Part shown: piece by piece, positions 11,396 to 22,660 of the stretch | Layout: every line of letters begins with the position of its first letter | How positions within the stretch are numbered: the first letter of the stretch is position 1 | From: Phialocephala subalpina | Taxonomy: Eukaryota; Ascomycota; Leotiomycetes; Helotiales; Mollisiaceae | Direction: 5' to 3' | NCBI GenBank assembly: GCA_900073065.1 | Contig: FJOG01000001.1 | Location: 3,293,662-3,357,661, forward strand | Length of the DNA: 64,000 nucleotides | The notes under the pieces: generated by a model | Seen by the model: only the letters and a program-made list of their open reading frames with translations | The model's database searches: none | Told to the model about the DNA's origin: nothing | Position numbers and translations under genes: made by a program

Positions 11396-14300
11396 TCAAT
11401 TTAAATAAGGTTCAATATCACAATCGTCCTCCGCATCAAACTTCTCTATCTTCCTCTCTAATCCGCCACCTCTGCCCCTCCCTTTCTCCAACTCTGCTAT
11501 CCTCCCTTCCTCCGTAATCCATCCTCCCAAGTCCTCTTCCGTAACAAACAGTCCAATTGGTGGACTCGTGACATCAGGCAGCTCGTCCAAATGCGCTGTA
11601 TCCGTATCATAAACCCACATCTCCTTGATCCTGCGATCTTTAATCGAGTTCAAACTCCCGATCAAAATCGTGCCTTTCCTTGCAATCGACGGTGTTTCTT
11701 CATCGGGAGGGAAGTACTGCACACTCCTCACCCTAGCTGAATCAGGCAAGAATATCTCGTTCTTTGATACCATAACCATTTCCTCTTTCCTATTTCGATC
11801 ATCTGCGTCTCGTTCTGGGTGAGAAAGGAGAGATGTGTGTGGAAAGAGAGCAATTCTAAACATCCTCAGCTTCATACTACTACACACCACGTACAGGAAC
11901 TCTTTGGTCCATGTCAATGAGAATGGCATCTGTGAAGCGGAGATGGATTCGAATACACCGAGAAATATCTTGACACGATGGACGAGTGTTGGTGGGGCGC
12001 GGGTTGTTTTGGACGCCGAGAGACGATGTGTTGTGATGAAAAGGGAGGTTCTAAGCAATGGCTTCCTGTCTTCTTTACTTGTTTCCTTCTTATCCTCTGA
12101 TTTGGAGCGCTTGGGTTTTGGGAGTGTTTGTGCTTCCAGCGACGCGAGGTGTAGATGTGCGCCATCGGCAGAGAATTGAGGTTTGATGAAGACATGTCTT
12201 GCTATAAATTTGGTTATTACGATTATTCACAGCAAAAGGAAGGGGGTACGCTGACATTTCTTACTGGTTACTCTCGCTTTCCGAATAAAATGAGTCTTTT
12301 GCTCAAAGTCCACGAATAGTATGTCACCCCCGTATAAAGGCCACACGGCCAAGCCTTTCGTCGGATGAAAAGCCGGTGTCGATCCATATAGCATTATGGG
12401 CAATGGATGCCTGTACTGCCAACATACCCTTGGCTCTCTCTCACTAAAGTCCAGAATTGTAATCATACCCTTTTGAACGTTAGATTTCGAGAAGTATCTC
12501 CTAATCGGACCTTCGTCATCTGAGGATCCTCCACCACCCCTCCTTCCATCCTCAGAATCCGAATAGAACTGAACTCGTCCGTCGTCCGAATCGTCAAAGG
12601 GTGCAAACTCCGGGGCTGGTCGTTCGGCGTCCGAGTCCGAGTCCGAGTCCGAGTGTGACTCAGTTTCCGCAGCGGAAGAGGATACGGATGAAGAGGTGGT
12701 GTCACCATTTTGATCGCTAGAAATACCAAGGCCGTTTTCAAGATCTGTAGAGCCCTCGCTCCAGTCTTCGTCACCGGAGTCGAGCTCGATGGACTCGGAT
12801 GAGGATTCGGTGTCTATTTGGTGAATTTCAGATTCTGCTTCGCTGGCGACTCGAGATTCAGGATCCGAGTCTTCAGAAGCGGAATCTGGGGTTTTCTTTT
12901 CAGTTTTCTCGTCCTTGATAGACCTTGAGGAAGATGCTGTGGACAGGCCGCTTTCATCGGAATTCTCATCTTCTGTTTGGGCTTTCCCTTCTTTCTTCTC
13001 TTCTAAGGCTGAATTTGGAGCTGGAAGGAGATTAGGGGGCTTTTGACGGGAGACAAGAGCGACATATTGGCCTCGGCTTGTGAAGTCTTCGAAGTACCAA
13101 GGAATGCCATTATTTGTCTTTTTCTCCCCTACAGTGGGCCTTTGAACATAAGCTCCGTCTCCGTCCTTGGCGAAGACTTGCGATCCGAGGCGAAGGAATG
13201 AAAGATCCGGACTAAATTTCACTGGTATGAGAGTCTTGCGTCCCACCGAAGCTTGGGTATAATGCTCCCAATGGCACTCATCGCGGTCGGTGGAGATGCA
13301 CTGTTGCGATTTTAACGTAGGGGTACTTCCTGACCGAATACCCCATGTTTCGACGTTAAACTCGAGAAACGTAGATTGTGCTCGCCTGTGGATCGTTTAG
13401 CAAGACTAAATAGAGCCGAAAGAGAACTCAAAGCTTACGGTTTAGATGCGAAATGAACAATTGCTACCTCCTTCCCATCGAGTCCGAAGGCATCTATACA
13501 AATCCTGGCTTTAGCCTTACTTAGCCTCTTCTTCGGGGCCGCATCATTCGCCACCATAAAACTCTCATAGCGGCCGGGACTTCGACTTAAGAAAGACTGT
13601 GGTCCCAGTGTTCCCCAAAGAATCCTGTCAACCTCTCCAGCATGAGCTGTATTTCGGCAGTGACTAGAACAAGTCGGTTTATGAAGAAACCATCTCCATT
13701 CAGAAACAAAAGCCCGATACTCCCTTTCAAAGACTGGACCGCTAGCACCTTTGGTCTTTGTGAACCATCTGGGGAAGACTCTCTTAAGCCATTTGTACTG
13801 ATCGCCTACACTCCTTAGGATATAGATACCGAAATGGGACTCGACGAACAAGCTCTGCAGTTGCAAGGTGGTGACAAAGTTTGGAGATTTGAGGAACTCT
13901 TCTACGCTGGTACGTAGCATGGGTGACTCTTTGGCATCGTCGAGGTGCTTGTCCCAGTATTTAGATGAGTATCTAAGGAGATGATGCGTTGCAATGTCCT
14001 CGCCAGAGGATGTTGTCCAAGATTCTTTAGTCTCAGTGGATGTGTTCCGAAGAAGAGTTGCGTATTTATCTAGGCGTAGATAGGAAAGACAAGCACGTCC
14101 AATTATCCTTTCTGAAATGATATGTTTGTCATCACATTCGCCCGTGCCATCGAGTAGGATGTCCTGGTGTTGGAGAAGGAAAGACTTGACTGTCGAATGA
14201 AAAAGTCGACAGTAATCATTGCCGGCATGAGTAGGGTCGTGGTCTATAACTACCAATGGAGCGAAAATTTTCTTGGTGAAGTTAAGGAACATCATGTCGT

Positions 14301-16448
14301 CTTTTTGACCCGCCTCATCGGAAGTAATCCAAACCGCTTCGATGATTTCATTTACTGTAAGACGCCTTCTGGCAAAGACAACCAGGGAAAGAATTTTGCT
14401 ACAGTTGTTAGCGAGTGAAGTTTGAATGTTCGTATAGAAAACTTACGCAGCGTACTCCCTCTCGGTATCGGACTTGTACTTGCCGAGAATACGTTTGTAG
14501 TACCCATCAAGATCACTAGGTAAACCAGTCTTGATAAAATGCTTCAGCTTGCGAAGACTTGGAATCGATAACGTGATTTCCTTGATCATCAATGTAGCCC
14601 AGAGGAAGTGACCATCTGCACGGTCCTGTAATTCTTTCAATGCCCAATTATGAGTTGCTTCGTCCATCTCAATATCGCAAATTCCAGGGAGTTCTTTGCA
14701 TAGGTACAGGTGAACTGAAGATTTGATATGTTCTTGAATATCCACAGCATACTCTCCAAGCCACTTCCTGAATAGAGGTCGATCCTGGGTACTGAACCAA
14801 ACTCGGACTTTGTCTGGAAAGGATCTTGCTAGTTCTAGGACGAACCCGATGATCTTCGTTGCTTCTTTCTGTCGAGCTCCAGAATCCTCCTCATCTAGAC
14901 CATCAAGGAAAAGAAAAACTTTGGGAAGTTCGGGAAGAAGTGAGCGGATTAACGTCTGTATGTTCTTGAAATTATCAGCGGCTTCTGCAGTGTTGACTCG
15001 TAAGTTTTCGGGAACGGTCCTGTTTCGCCGCCAATATTCTTCGAACAATTGAGTAGCTAGGTTGTAGGAAAGTTGCCGCGCAGTTGTCTGCTCGTCGAAA
15101 CGAAAGAATTGAAACGCCGCGACTGGAGAATCCGGTAACGATACAACGTGTGATATGGCATGAGAACACAGTGTTGATTTGCCCGAACCGGGCTGAGCGT
15201 AAAGCCAGAGGATTGGTTGTGCATGTACGTCCTTTGCCCAATTATCGTACCATGGCGCAGTGACCAGCCAGTCACAAGTATTTCCGCATCTGTTGTCAAG
15301 ATTATCTCCATGAAGTTTAATACTGGATCCATTTTCTGCTCGTCTCTGGAGCCATTGGCTCATTTCAGAATAGTATCGTTCTGGGAGTGTGAGCTCCTTG
15401 CTAATGAAAGGGTGGGCAGCTTCTACCTCGTTGAGCAGTATCATGTTCTTCGAGTACTTTCTCTCGGAAATCTGCGTTCACCTGTCTTTCCAGCCTGCTT
15501 TCCATTCTCTCAAGGCCGGCTTCTTGTCTCTCCTTCTCTGAATCCTGTCTCTCTCCTCTGGCTTTTCGTCCTTCGACAATCGGCCACAGTTTGTCAATCT
15601 TATCAACTTCCTCTCCTAAGTCATCAATGATTGATTGAATTTTCTTTGTACTGAATGATGTAGCAGCTCGCATGATCGTATTGAGGCCTGACCAGTCAGC
15701 GGCTACTCCGAATCCCAGAGGGAAAAGACTCACTAATGCGATTACACTCCTTGTCAATTGCACTCCAAAACCGAAACACATGCACATAGGTATTGCAAAG
15801 GTACCTTTGCATGTCATCAGAGTCTCCCCATAGCTCGTCGCACCACTTTAGTCGTTCTAGCTGAAATTTTAGCAAATCCAGCTGACCGCGAATCTTCTCA
15901 AACAGCTCAAAGTACCGACCGAGACCCTATGTTTTTAGTTTCTAGTATCAATACCTAGATGTGGATATCGCCCTCACATTTACGATAACCTTTAAACATC
16001 CCCATATTATTGCGGATGGGAAGGGGTCAGCTTGGCCTGCAAAACGTTAGTATCTAGTGTTAGATAAAACGGCGATGACCTCACATAGAATTTCTATGAT
16101 TCCTTCATAGTCTTTCAGAATCTTGACCACGGGGCCAATGATCTTCTTTATCATTCTGGTGCTAGTCTTTTGAGAATTTTTCACTTCAATCATTCTGACA
16201 GCCTCCTCGACTGACTCTGCTGTGGCAGCGTTATGTTCAGTGAGAATGGCATAATTGCACGATAGGAGAAAGTTATATTTGTGGGACTTTTTCTTCTTGA
16301 AAAGGGAGTCTCGCCATTCGATGAACGCTTTCTGGAATGCTGTGTTTGGGCTATAAAAATTGGTCATCAATACAGTAGCAAGGTTTAAAAATGCTGCTCT
16401 TACGCATTCGTTTCCATTGCGATAGTCCCTCTTAAGGTTCCAAGTCAC
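11396..16448 (-). CDS. NLR (STAND) protein: helical N-terminal domain, NACHT-type NTPase, beta-propeller-like C terminus
   Basis: Nine exons join in frame: 16448-16404, 16331-16085, 16036-15978, 15926-15734, 15687-15482, 15426-14447, 14398-13439, 13385-12265, 12201-11396. The product is 1538 residues. Introns are 46-72 bp, several with excellent branch sites (TACTAAC, GCTGAC, GCTAAC). The first 250 residues are helical, as in fungal NLR N-terminal domains, with a charged coiled coil near 200-240. The NTPase has Walker A AQPGSGKST near residue 327 and Walker B VFLFLDGLDEED near 420. It is followed by the usual winged-helix region (ILSLVVFARRRLTVNEIIEAVW). The C terminus has WD/propeller-like strands (FSPDLSFLRLGSQVFA, FSADGAHLHLASLEAQ) split by about 160 residues of Ser/Asp/Glu-rich linker. 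Fungal NLRs act in non-self recognition and regulated cell death. That role is family knowledge, not shown here. Exon 1 and the 15427-15481 intron are least certain. Confidence 0.85.
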
Positions 16449-16915
16449 GCAAGACTTTTATATATGCGTCGTGAAATGGTGATAATTCTTCCCTGATAGC
16501 ATAATGATATGTTAGAGGAGAGAGGATGTGAGAGACTCTTGCCGCAAGTCCTACAAGTTGGGGGTCGCGCGGGGCACAGACGCTGAGCTTCATGTGAGGC
16601 GGGGCGAGCAACTAATCCACGTTGAGTCACCGATTATTTGGGGGGCGGGCGATTGGTGAGCTGAGCTTTAACATACCCATGCGACAGCGGTGCGGGTGCC
16701 TGTATCGTGCCGGGGTAATGAGTGCTTCGAACCTGATTTGGCGACTTGCATAGCCACCAATACCGGTGGCTGGCTGTCTTTCGCTGCAGCACCGACAAGG
16801 CTCTGTTGTAAGTGCATAAGAGCCGTGCATAAGGCTTCCGTAATATTTAAAAGATTTTGCGCTTTGCGATGCTATTTCTTTTGAGTAGAAACCTTTTCGC
16901 GCGTCGCAGGTCACA
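16449..16915. promoter_or_regulatory. shared divergent promoter region of the NLR and AAA ATPase genes
   Basis: This 467-bp interval separates the start codons of two divergent genes. A TATATAAAAG-like element lies on the minus strand at about 16453-16464, very near the proposed NLR start. That could mean the NLR start is a little downstream or that the element is chance. On the plus strand AATATTTAAAAG lies near 16841-16852, about 65 bp before the ATPase ATG. No other motif is supported. Confidence 0.4.
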
Positions 16916-19259
16916 ATGAGCAATCCGGCGATAAACAAGAAGATTTCGGCATTTCCGGAGAATGGAGATGAATCAGAGGACGTAATTACTAGCAGAGTAA
17001 ACGATGGGGGGGAGAAGGACAGTACAGAACAGAAATCTGACGAGAAAAGGAAAGTCGTAGAAGGGAAGGAGAAGGAGAAGGAGAAGACCGAAGCCACTCG
17101 TATTGCACGATATGATGATATGTGAGCCACTCCATTGCCACAATCAAAGCCAATCACTGACAAATGACGCGCCAGATTCGACTAGTAAGCCTGCGATCTT
17201 CCTCCTATGTTCCATTTGGTCGCAGAATTAATGCGCCTTTCTCTTCTCAGCAGATCTTATCAACGGAAGCTCGTCAAAAGTGCGAAACCAAAAAAGAAGA
17301 CCGACAATAAGAAGCCGATTCTTATCGTGCGCCGATATTTCGACTACAAGAATAGACACACGTCTACAACGGTTGATATAAAGAGTAAAGGCTTGGTAGA
17401 TGTGCTGATAGACTGCAATGATGATGTTGAGGGTTTGGGATTGAACCAGAATCCACCTAGTGTAAGAATTCTCAATACCCTTCACGGAGAACTGAAACTT
17501 GGTTCTGTAAGTTCAGAATAAGTCTGATGGTAAATAGGCGGATCCAAGTTTGTTCTATCATTCGCGACAAGCTTTGATAGACCGGCTTGCAACAGAACAT
17601 GAGAAGGAATCCTCTACTCAAGATGAGATATTAGTCGCGGATTTGAAAACAGCACTCTTGTTCACCGAGGAGGAGCATGGAGCTGCCATTGCAGACATGT
17701 CGACGCTGCTTCCGGCTGAGGAATGCACCTGGGATTTACTGTGGGCTTTGTTCAAGCCCAGTTCCTTAGTCTTTCACTTCCACAAGTATACCCAACAACC
17801 CAGCCTTCTACTCTTCAGGTGTGTGCGTAAGTTGCAGCGCCAAGATGGCACTAAATACTGGAGAGTCGATTGCGACGTGGTAGCAGACTCGGGGGTCAGA
17901 TTTGGTCTAGCACGATACCCGGAGAAAATCGAGATTGATCAATTTGAGGGTGCAAGAAAAATAGGAGATTTAGATGTTGTGCCCTTGCAATTTATGGAGA
18001 GGGAATCGGAACTTAGAAGTTTCTTAGGGGAGAGGGGAAGGCGTTATGCGGCATTGAAGAAGAGTTATTGGGAAGTTAGTGGATTGGCTGTTAGGGAGGA
18101 GAGAAATCCTAACCTCGAATGGGCGACGAAGCGATTCTCATTCAGCGTGAGTAAGGCACGATTTCCAGCCAGCCAAACACTAATAGAAGCAGGCTTACGG
18201 GCGAGTTATGATTGACAGTGCGGCTTTCAACACTCATAATCCAGACTGCGAGTATATGGCGAGTGTCCATACCGCCGTCGATCGTGATAAACTCACTGAC
18301 GATCAGTACTTGATCTGTTTGCCATATGCGGTAGGCTTCAGCTTTGGGAACAAAAGATGGGGTACAAGACTCTCCCGATTATTTTTAGATCGATACAATC
18401 TTCCCTACTAACAGCAGCTAGGTGGTTTCGCTGTCTCTAAGCTAGAGCCCATCACCTGGGGGACTGAATCTTTCCGGTCCCTGGTCATGGAACCTAAACG
18501 TAAGAAGCTTATCCACAGTCTTGTGAAACAACACACTGCTGCTTCAGACACATACGATGACCTGGTGGTGGGGAAAGGACGTGGCCTCGTCATTCTCTTG
18601 AGTGGAAATCCCGGATGTGGGAAAACACTGACCGCTGAAGCGGTGGCGGAAGTTACTCGAAAGCCTTTGTATATGATATCGGCCGGCGAACTCGGAACGA
18701 GTCCCGAAAAGGTCGACCCGGCTTTAACTCTCGCTCTAGAACTTGCACACAGATGGGAAGCCGTCTTATTGCTTGATGAAGCAGACGTGTTCTTGCAAGC
18801 GAGAAACACCACAGACCTTGCCAGGAACGCTCTCGTATCGATCTTTCTGCGGCAGCTAGAGTACTACAAGGGAATCCTAGTACTGACTACCAACCGAGTC
18901 ACAGATTGTGATCCAGCGTTCGAAAGCAGGATTCATGTTTCTTTGCATTATCCAGATCTGGAGTTTGATGCGAGAAAGGAAATTTGGAAAACGTTCATTA
19001 TGAAAGCTCAAAAAGGCGAGAAAAACCCACAAGTCATGGAACTCGAGGAAATCGATCGCTTGGCTGCACATCCATTGAACGGGAGACAGGTATGTTCTTT
19101 GATTGCTGTGTTAGTGTGTCTTGCTGAAATGTATAGATCAAAAACTTGGTCGGGAGTGCGAGGTCGATTGCAAGAGAGAGTGGAGAGAACTTGGACGCTT
19201 CACACATCACGACGGTGCTCGATGTAATGTCAGATTGGAAGACTGTCAGAAGAGCCTGA
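16916..19259 (+). CDS. AAA+ ATPase with N-terminal DUF7025-type domain
   Basis: Seven exons join in frame: 16916-17121, 17176-17184, 17251-17461, 17538-18146, 18193-18361, 18422-19089, 19137-19259. The product is 664 residues. Exon 2 is a 9-nt microexon that restores the conserved run ARYDDIFDYRSYQRK. Residues 90-400 match the fungal DUF7025 family (PILIVRRYFDYKN, LLWALFKPSSLVF). The ATPase core has Walker A GNPGCGKT near residue 463, Walker B VLLLDEAD near 517, and a sensor/arginine segment VLTTNRVTDCDPAFESR. The C-terminal lid ends in VLDVMSDWKTVRRA. Such proteins are widespread in filamentous fungi as uncharacterised ATPases, presumed remodelling enzymes. No membrane segment is seen. The N-terminal 65 residues are charged and disordered. 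The 18362-18421 intron was chosen because its TACTAAC branch and TAG acceptor rebuild RWGGFAVSKLEP. Confidence 0.88.
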
Positions 19260-19788
19260 AGCCAAGTTCTAAGACACCGAAGATCTTTTTCTTCAATTTT
19301 CCTGATATAATCTACGACGAAAACTAATTTCACCAAAATCAATTTCCGTCTTGGACCTGAGCAGTCGCTGCTTTAACCTGAACCGAGCCCTGAGCCCTGA
19401 GCACGTCTGTAGGTCGGTGTGGGCGTATAGAGGTGATCCTCTTCTTACTCCCTTAAGAATCAATTATAGTTTCTATATTGTCTGGAACACAGCCACCGTT
19501 TTCAACCTATCAAGTTGTGATGGTATCCGTTTTCGCTTTCTTGTCAAATCCCCTCTGGTGACTGGGTAATTCAGCCTCACAGCTTACCCAGGTATGACTT
19601 TAATTTGCTGAGCACTATTCAACTCTGCTGCTATGATGGCACGTATAAGCGAAGTTAGGACATAATCCCAATAAAGAGAGAAGAGTCTTAAAGCCCCCGG
19701 TGGACGCAAATATTAGTCAGCAGTGTCCTCCACGTAGCGGCAGTAGGGCTGCTTCTTCTCACGTCGTTCCCGGAAGCAAATTATAATT
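19260..19788. other. intergenic, no gene seen
   Basis: Between the ATPase stop and the 3' end of the expansin-like pseudogene. The first part must be ATPase 3' untranslated sequence. No frame or repeat is supported. Confidence 0.5.
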
Positions 19789-20760
19789 CTAGCCTAACAC
19801 TGAACAATACAGATTGAGCAAGTGCAAGTCCAAGCTGGGTGCCCATTCTGCGTTCTCCTGCACTATATCAATTTCACTCCACTTTCCGCATCTCCAAATC
19901 AGAGCATAGTAAACTGTATCCCTATGTCGATATACCAGTACCCCAGGATTGCCGATGCGGGGGCGGGTCCAATTCGTGATAACGAGCTCGTTGACAGTCT
20001 GTTCGCCTGTTGCGCTCGTCAGTCGTATCCCGAGCGGCAGATTTATAACCGGGGCGTTCGGCGGCAGCGTCCAGGCGCCGTACCGCTCCTGCGGGTGGCC
20101 CACGGGGTAGTCGTCCTCCTAGATGAGAGCTAGCCAGTCCGACTGCCCGTCCTAGCGGATCTCGAAACTCACGATCGATCCGAGGCCGGCTGCGTTTACG
20201 GCCGTGATCTAGATGTAGTAGGGCCCGCCGCTGCTGCGGAGCCACACATACACGTTACCCGCCTTGGGACACGGCACGCGTTTGTACTGCGTCGGGATCA
20301 CACCCTCGACTAGCACGCCGGCCTGTGCGCGCGTCATGGCCACGTCGGACAGGTCGAGGTGGATAGAGCCGTTGGGAAGCGGGCAGCCATATGTGAAAGC
20401 GTCGACTTCTTGGCATAGGTCGACACCAGGCCCGCCTTTATTTTGTTTTATAGCTCGTCAGCTTGATTATTCACGCGGATACATAAGCACAGAGACAAGA
20501 TATAGCAGTCTCGGGCAGAAGCAGTAGAACGTCGCACTCACAACACCACTTGGGATTCGCCTCACACGGGCGGCTATCCACAATCTCAAGGATAATCGGC
20601 GGCGCGTGGCCCGCCTCGTTGGGGACGTAAAGGCTGCCGTTGTCATAGGTGCGCACTAACTCAAAGCACTCACCGCACGAGAGGTAGTTATCCTGCTCTT
20701 CACCAACGGATAAGGATTAGCCGTTACTCTAGATCGTGCATGGAATGGGCATGCTCACGG
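19789..20760 (-). pseudogene. expansin-like secreted protein, broken
   Basis: Conceptual translation on the minus strand gives the two-domain expansin layout. The double-psi barrel part has YLSCGECFELVRTYD, IILEIVDSRPC and IHLDLSDVAM. The C-terminal CBM63-like part has ITAVNAAGLGSI, GQSDWLALI and LPLGIRLTSATGEQTV, ending VNELVITNW. A 106-bp intron (20436-20541, donor GTGAGT, branch CTGAC) joins WC|CGPGVDLC. At least five in-frame stops occur: TAG at 20729-20731, TAA at 20717-20719, and TAG at 20209-20211, 20152-20154 and 20119-20121. They fit CAG or TGG codons hit by single transitions. The start codon is not identifiable. Expansin-like proteins loosen plant cell walls without hydrolysis. The segment is distinctly GC-richer than its neighbours, which hints at different ancestry or recent arrival. 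Tail residues past VITNW are read-through. Confidence 0.8.
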
Positions 20761-20907
20761 TGCCGCTGAGACACTGGGTGTATATGAGAAAGAAGGGAAA
20801 ACGGCACGATTGAGACTGCGAGTTAGGAGGAGAGAAACAGAAGGCAGAATGCACGTCAATCCAAGATACATTCACCCTCGCATTTCGCTCCACAGTACAA
20901 CAAAACA

Positions 20908-21112
20908 TAACCACTCCCATTGTCCCAAGTCGCCATGACGTTCAGAAATTTGCACCTAGTTCACAGTCAGACTTCACTCGCGATCCTTGGGGATCTGTGC
21001 CTTACTATCACCCAGTGTTCCTACTCTATATCTTCACCTTCATATGGCACAGTAGTCGGAAGCATCAATATCGTTGTACTTCTCATTGAGGACACCTCCG
21101 GGGCAACTTGAC
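20908..21112 (-). pseudogene. BTB-gene 3'-end fragment (duplicate of 22528-22735)
   Basis: This segment aligns with the last codons and 3' flank of the intact BTB gene at 22661-23629. Translation gives GVLNEKYNDIDASDYCAI before a TGA, against GVSNEKYNNIEASNYYVK in the gene. The shared flank includes AACCACTCCCATTGTCCCAA and GGGGATCTGTGCCTTAC. Only the tail is present, so it is a dead fragment. It lies directly beside the expansin-like pseudogene on one side and the phosphoesterase on the other. Confidence 0.85.
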
Positions 21113-21128
21113 AGGCTAGCCCGTGATA

Positions 21129-21941
21129 TCATGCAGGATGGTTTCCCATTTCAATACACATACTTGCATCGAACCCAGCCGATTGGCTGAAGTAGTATCC
21201 CCTTTGGTTCGTGAGGACCCTTTTCCCAGTGCTCTCTTCTATTAAATCGCAGTTGAAATGCGTATGACCAAAGGCCCACACCTGGACTACTTCATTAGTC
21301 CAGCAAAGCTCGCCAGACAAGTCAGTTGAGAAGCCCGAGGAGATTTTGCTCTGCGAGTGCATAGGGTCGATAGCCTCCGAAGATGTAGTTGGACTATAAT
21401 GCGTGAGAATCGTGATCTTTCGGCCAGGTTCTGTTTCGGTTATGGATTTGACTTGTGCGTTCAACCACCCAAGATCCGCGATGTGAGCTCGGTTGTGGTC
21501 CTCAACTGCCCAACCTTCGATGTGATAAAAGTCGTTAAGACCAAAGCTGACACTCTCGGTTTGTGACGGCAAGACGTTTGAGAACAATGTGCAGCCTAAG
21601 AGGGTGATGTTGGGGGATATGTCGTATCGTGTTTGATCCATGAAGACGAACAATCCAAGGTTTCTAGCTGAATGCTTAACACTAATCTCTTCTTCGAATT
21701 GCCTTATCCTTTGTTTTACTGTTGCCCAGTTGGAGTGATAAGGTTCGTGATTTCCGAGGATCAGAAAGACCGTCTTGAATTTGTACAACTGCCTCTCTAG
21801 GAAAGAAAAGTATTCCGGGTCTTTCACACATCCAATATCACCAATGAGTGCAAGGCATGGCGCCGTGGGGATGATTTCGAAAAGATCATAACTTTTCGGG
21901 GCCTCTAGATGAAGATCAGAGATGATTTGTATCGATGACAT
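21129..21941 (-). CDS. calcineurin-like metallophosphoesterase
   Basis: Single-exon gene of 270 residues with all five signature blocks of the dinuclear metallophosphoesterase superfamily: SDLHLE at the start, IGDIGC near 34, LILGNHEPYHS near 61, ITILTHYSPT near 177, and AFGHTHFNCDL near 226. The family binds two metal ions and hydrolyses phosphomono- or diesters. The substrate cannot be told from sequence. There is no signal peptide, so it is probably cytosolic. Its size and motif spacing fit the small fungal family often annotated as Ser/Thr phosphatase-like. It is flanked by a BTB tail fragment downstream and by a 5' flank shared with the lipase gene, so it sits in duplicated DNA but is intact itself. 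Confidence 0.93.
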   Translation of the reverse strand: MSSIQIISDLHLEAPKSYDLFEIIPTAPCLALIGDIGCVKDPEYFSFLERQLYKFKTVFLILGNHEPYHSNWATVKQRIRQFEEEISVKHSARNLGLFVFMDQTRYDISPNITLLGCTLFSNVLPSQTESVSFGLNDFYHIEGWAVEDHNRAHIADLGWLNAQVKSITETEPGRKITILTHYSPTTSSEAIDPMHSQSKISSGFSTDLSGELCWTNEVVQVWAFGHTHFNCDLIEESTGKRVLTNQRGYYFSQSAGFDASMCIEMGNHPA

Positions 21942-22009
21942 TATTGGGGGTTTGCTGTGGAGAGAAGTTGCGCAGCAGAGACTTAAGTTATAGTGAAGTC
22001 AATTCTTAC

Positions 22010-22215
22010 CGCCTACGGACAGGGGTAAAAAGACGCTAATCCCCGCAAAGAAAAGAGAAGCACATGACTCGTGAAACGAAGGAATCATGTCCGACGAGAA
22101 CATTTTGAGATTCAAGAGAAAACAAGTTCCACACTTGACCGATACTATTGAAACCTTCCTAGAAAGCCAATGTGTGCGTAGATGTGTTCCGTAATCCCAC
22201 GTGATTCACCCTCCT
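22010..22215. repeat. diverged duplicate of 8836-9045
   Basis: Second copy of the block found upstream of the lipase gene, here upstream of the phosphoesterase and in the same orientation relative to the gene. The distal CCACGTGAT and the proximal GACAGGGGTAAA are the most evident shared words. No coding content. Confidence 0.75.
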
Positions 22216-22660
22216 TTCCAGCTACTGTCAAAAAAAAAGTCGAGTTCATTTCGAGTGAACAAAGTTTACTATGTACAAGAACGAAATTTCACATCCAGCA
22301 ATTTTGAGGCACACTTGGTGACTGGCTTTGCATTCCTTGCCAGAGATTTTGCTGATCTAATGCAGAAGCAAGGAGAACCTTCCACCGTTCCAGTGCCTTG
22401 CGGACAGAGGATTGATTTTCTTCCAGCATCACTTTTTAGTTTCAGAGACTCGATCAAGATATCAAGAGATCAAATCGTCAATATACGTTCACTCTCACAT
22501 TTCACACTACAACCACACAACCAAATATAACCACTCCCATTGTCCCAAGTCATCATGACATTCCGAACATCTGCAATAAGATTAGTCAGTTAATTTACTC
22601 GCGAGTTTTGGGGATCTGTGCCTTACCATGACCCAGTATGCTTGCTCTGCATCTTAAACT
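22216..22660. other. intergenic, includes 3' flank of the BTB gene
   Basis: No gene is supported. Positions 22528-22660 are duplicated at 20908-21040 and belong to the BTB gene's 3' flank. The ORF at 22201-22530 (plus) has no recognisable content. Confidence 0.5.

Noticed and set aside
22201..22530. 109-residue plus-strand ORF upstream of the BTB gene's 3' end
   Set aside because: No domain or splice signals. Its first part is the repeated upstream block and its end is BTB 3' flank.
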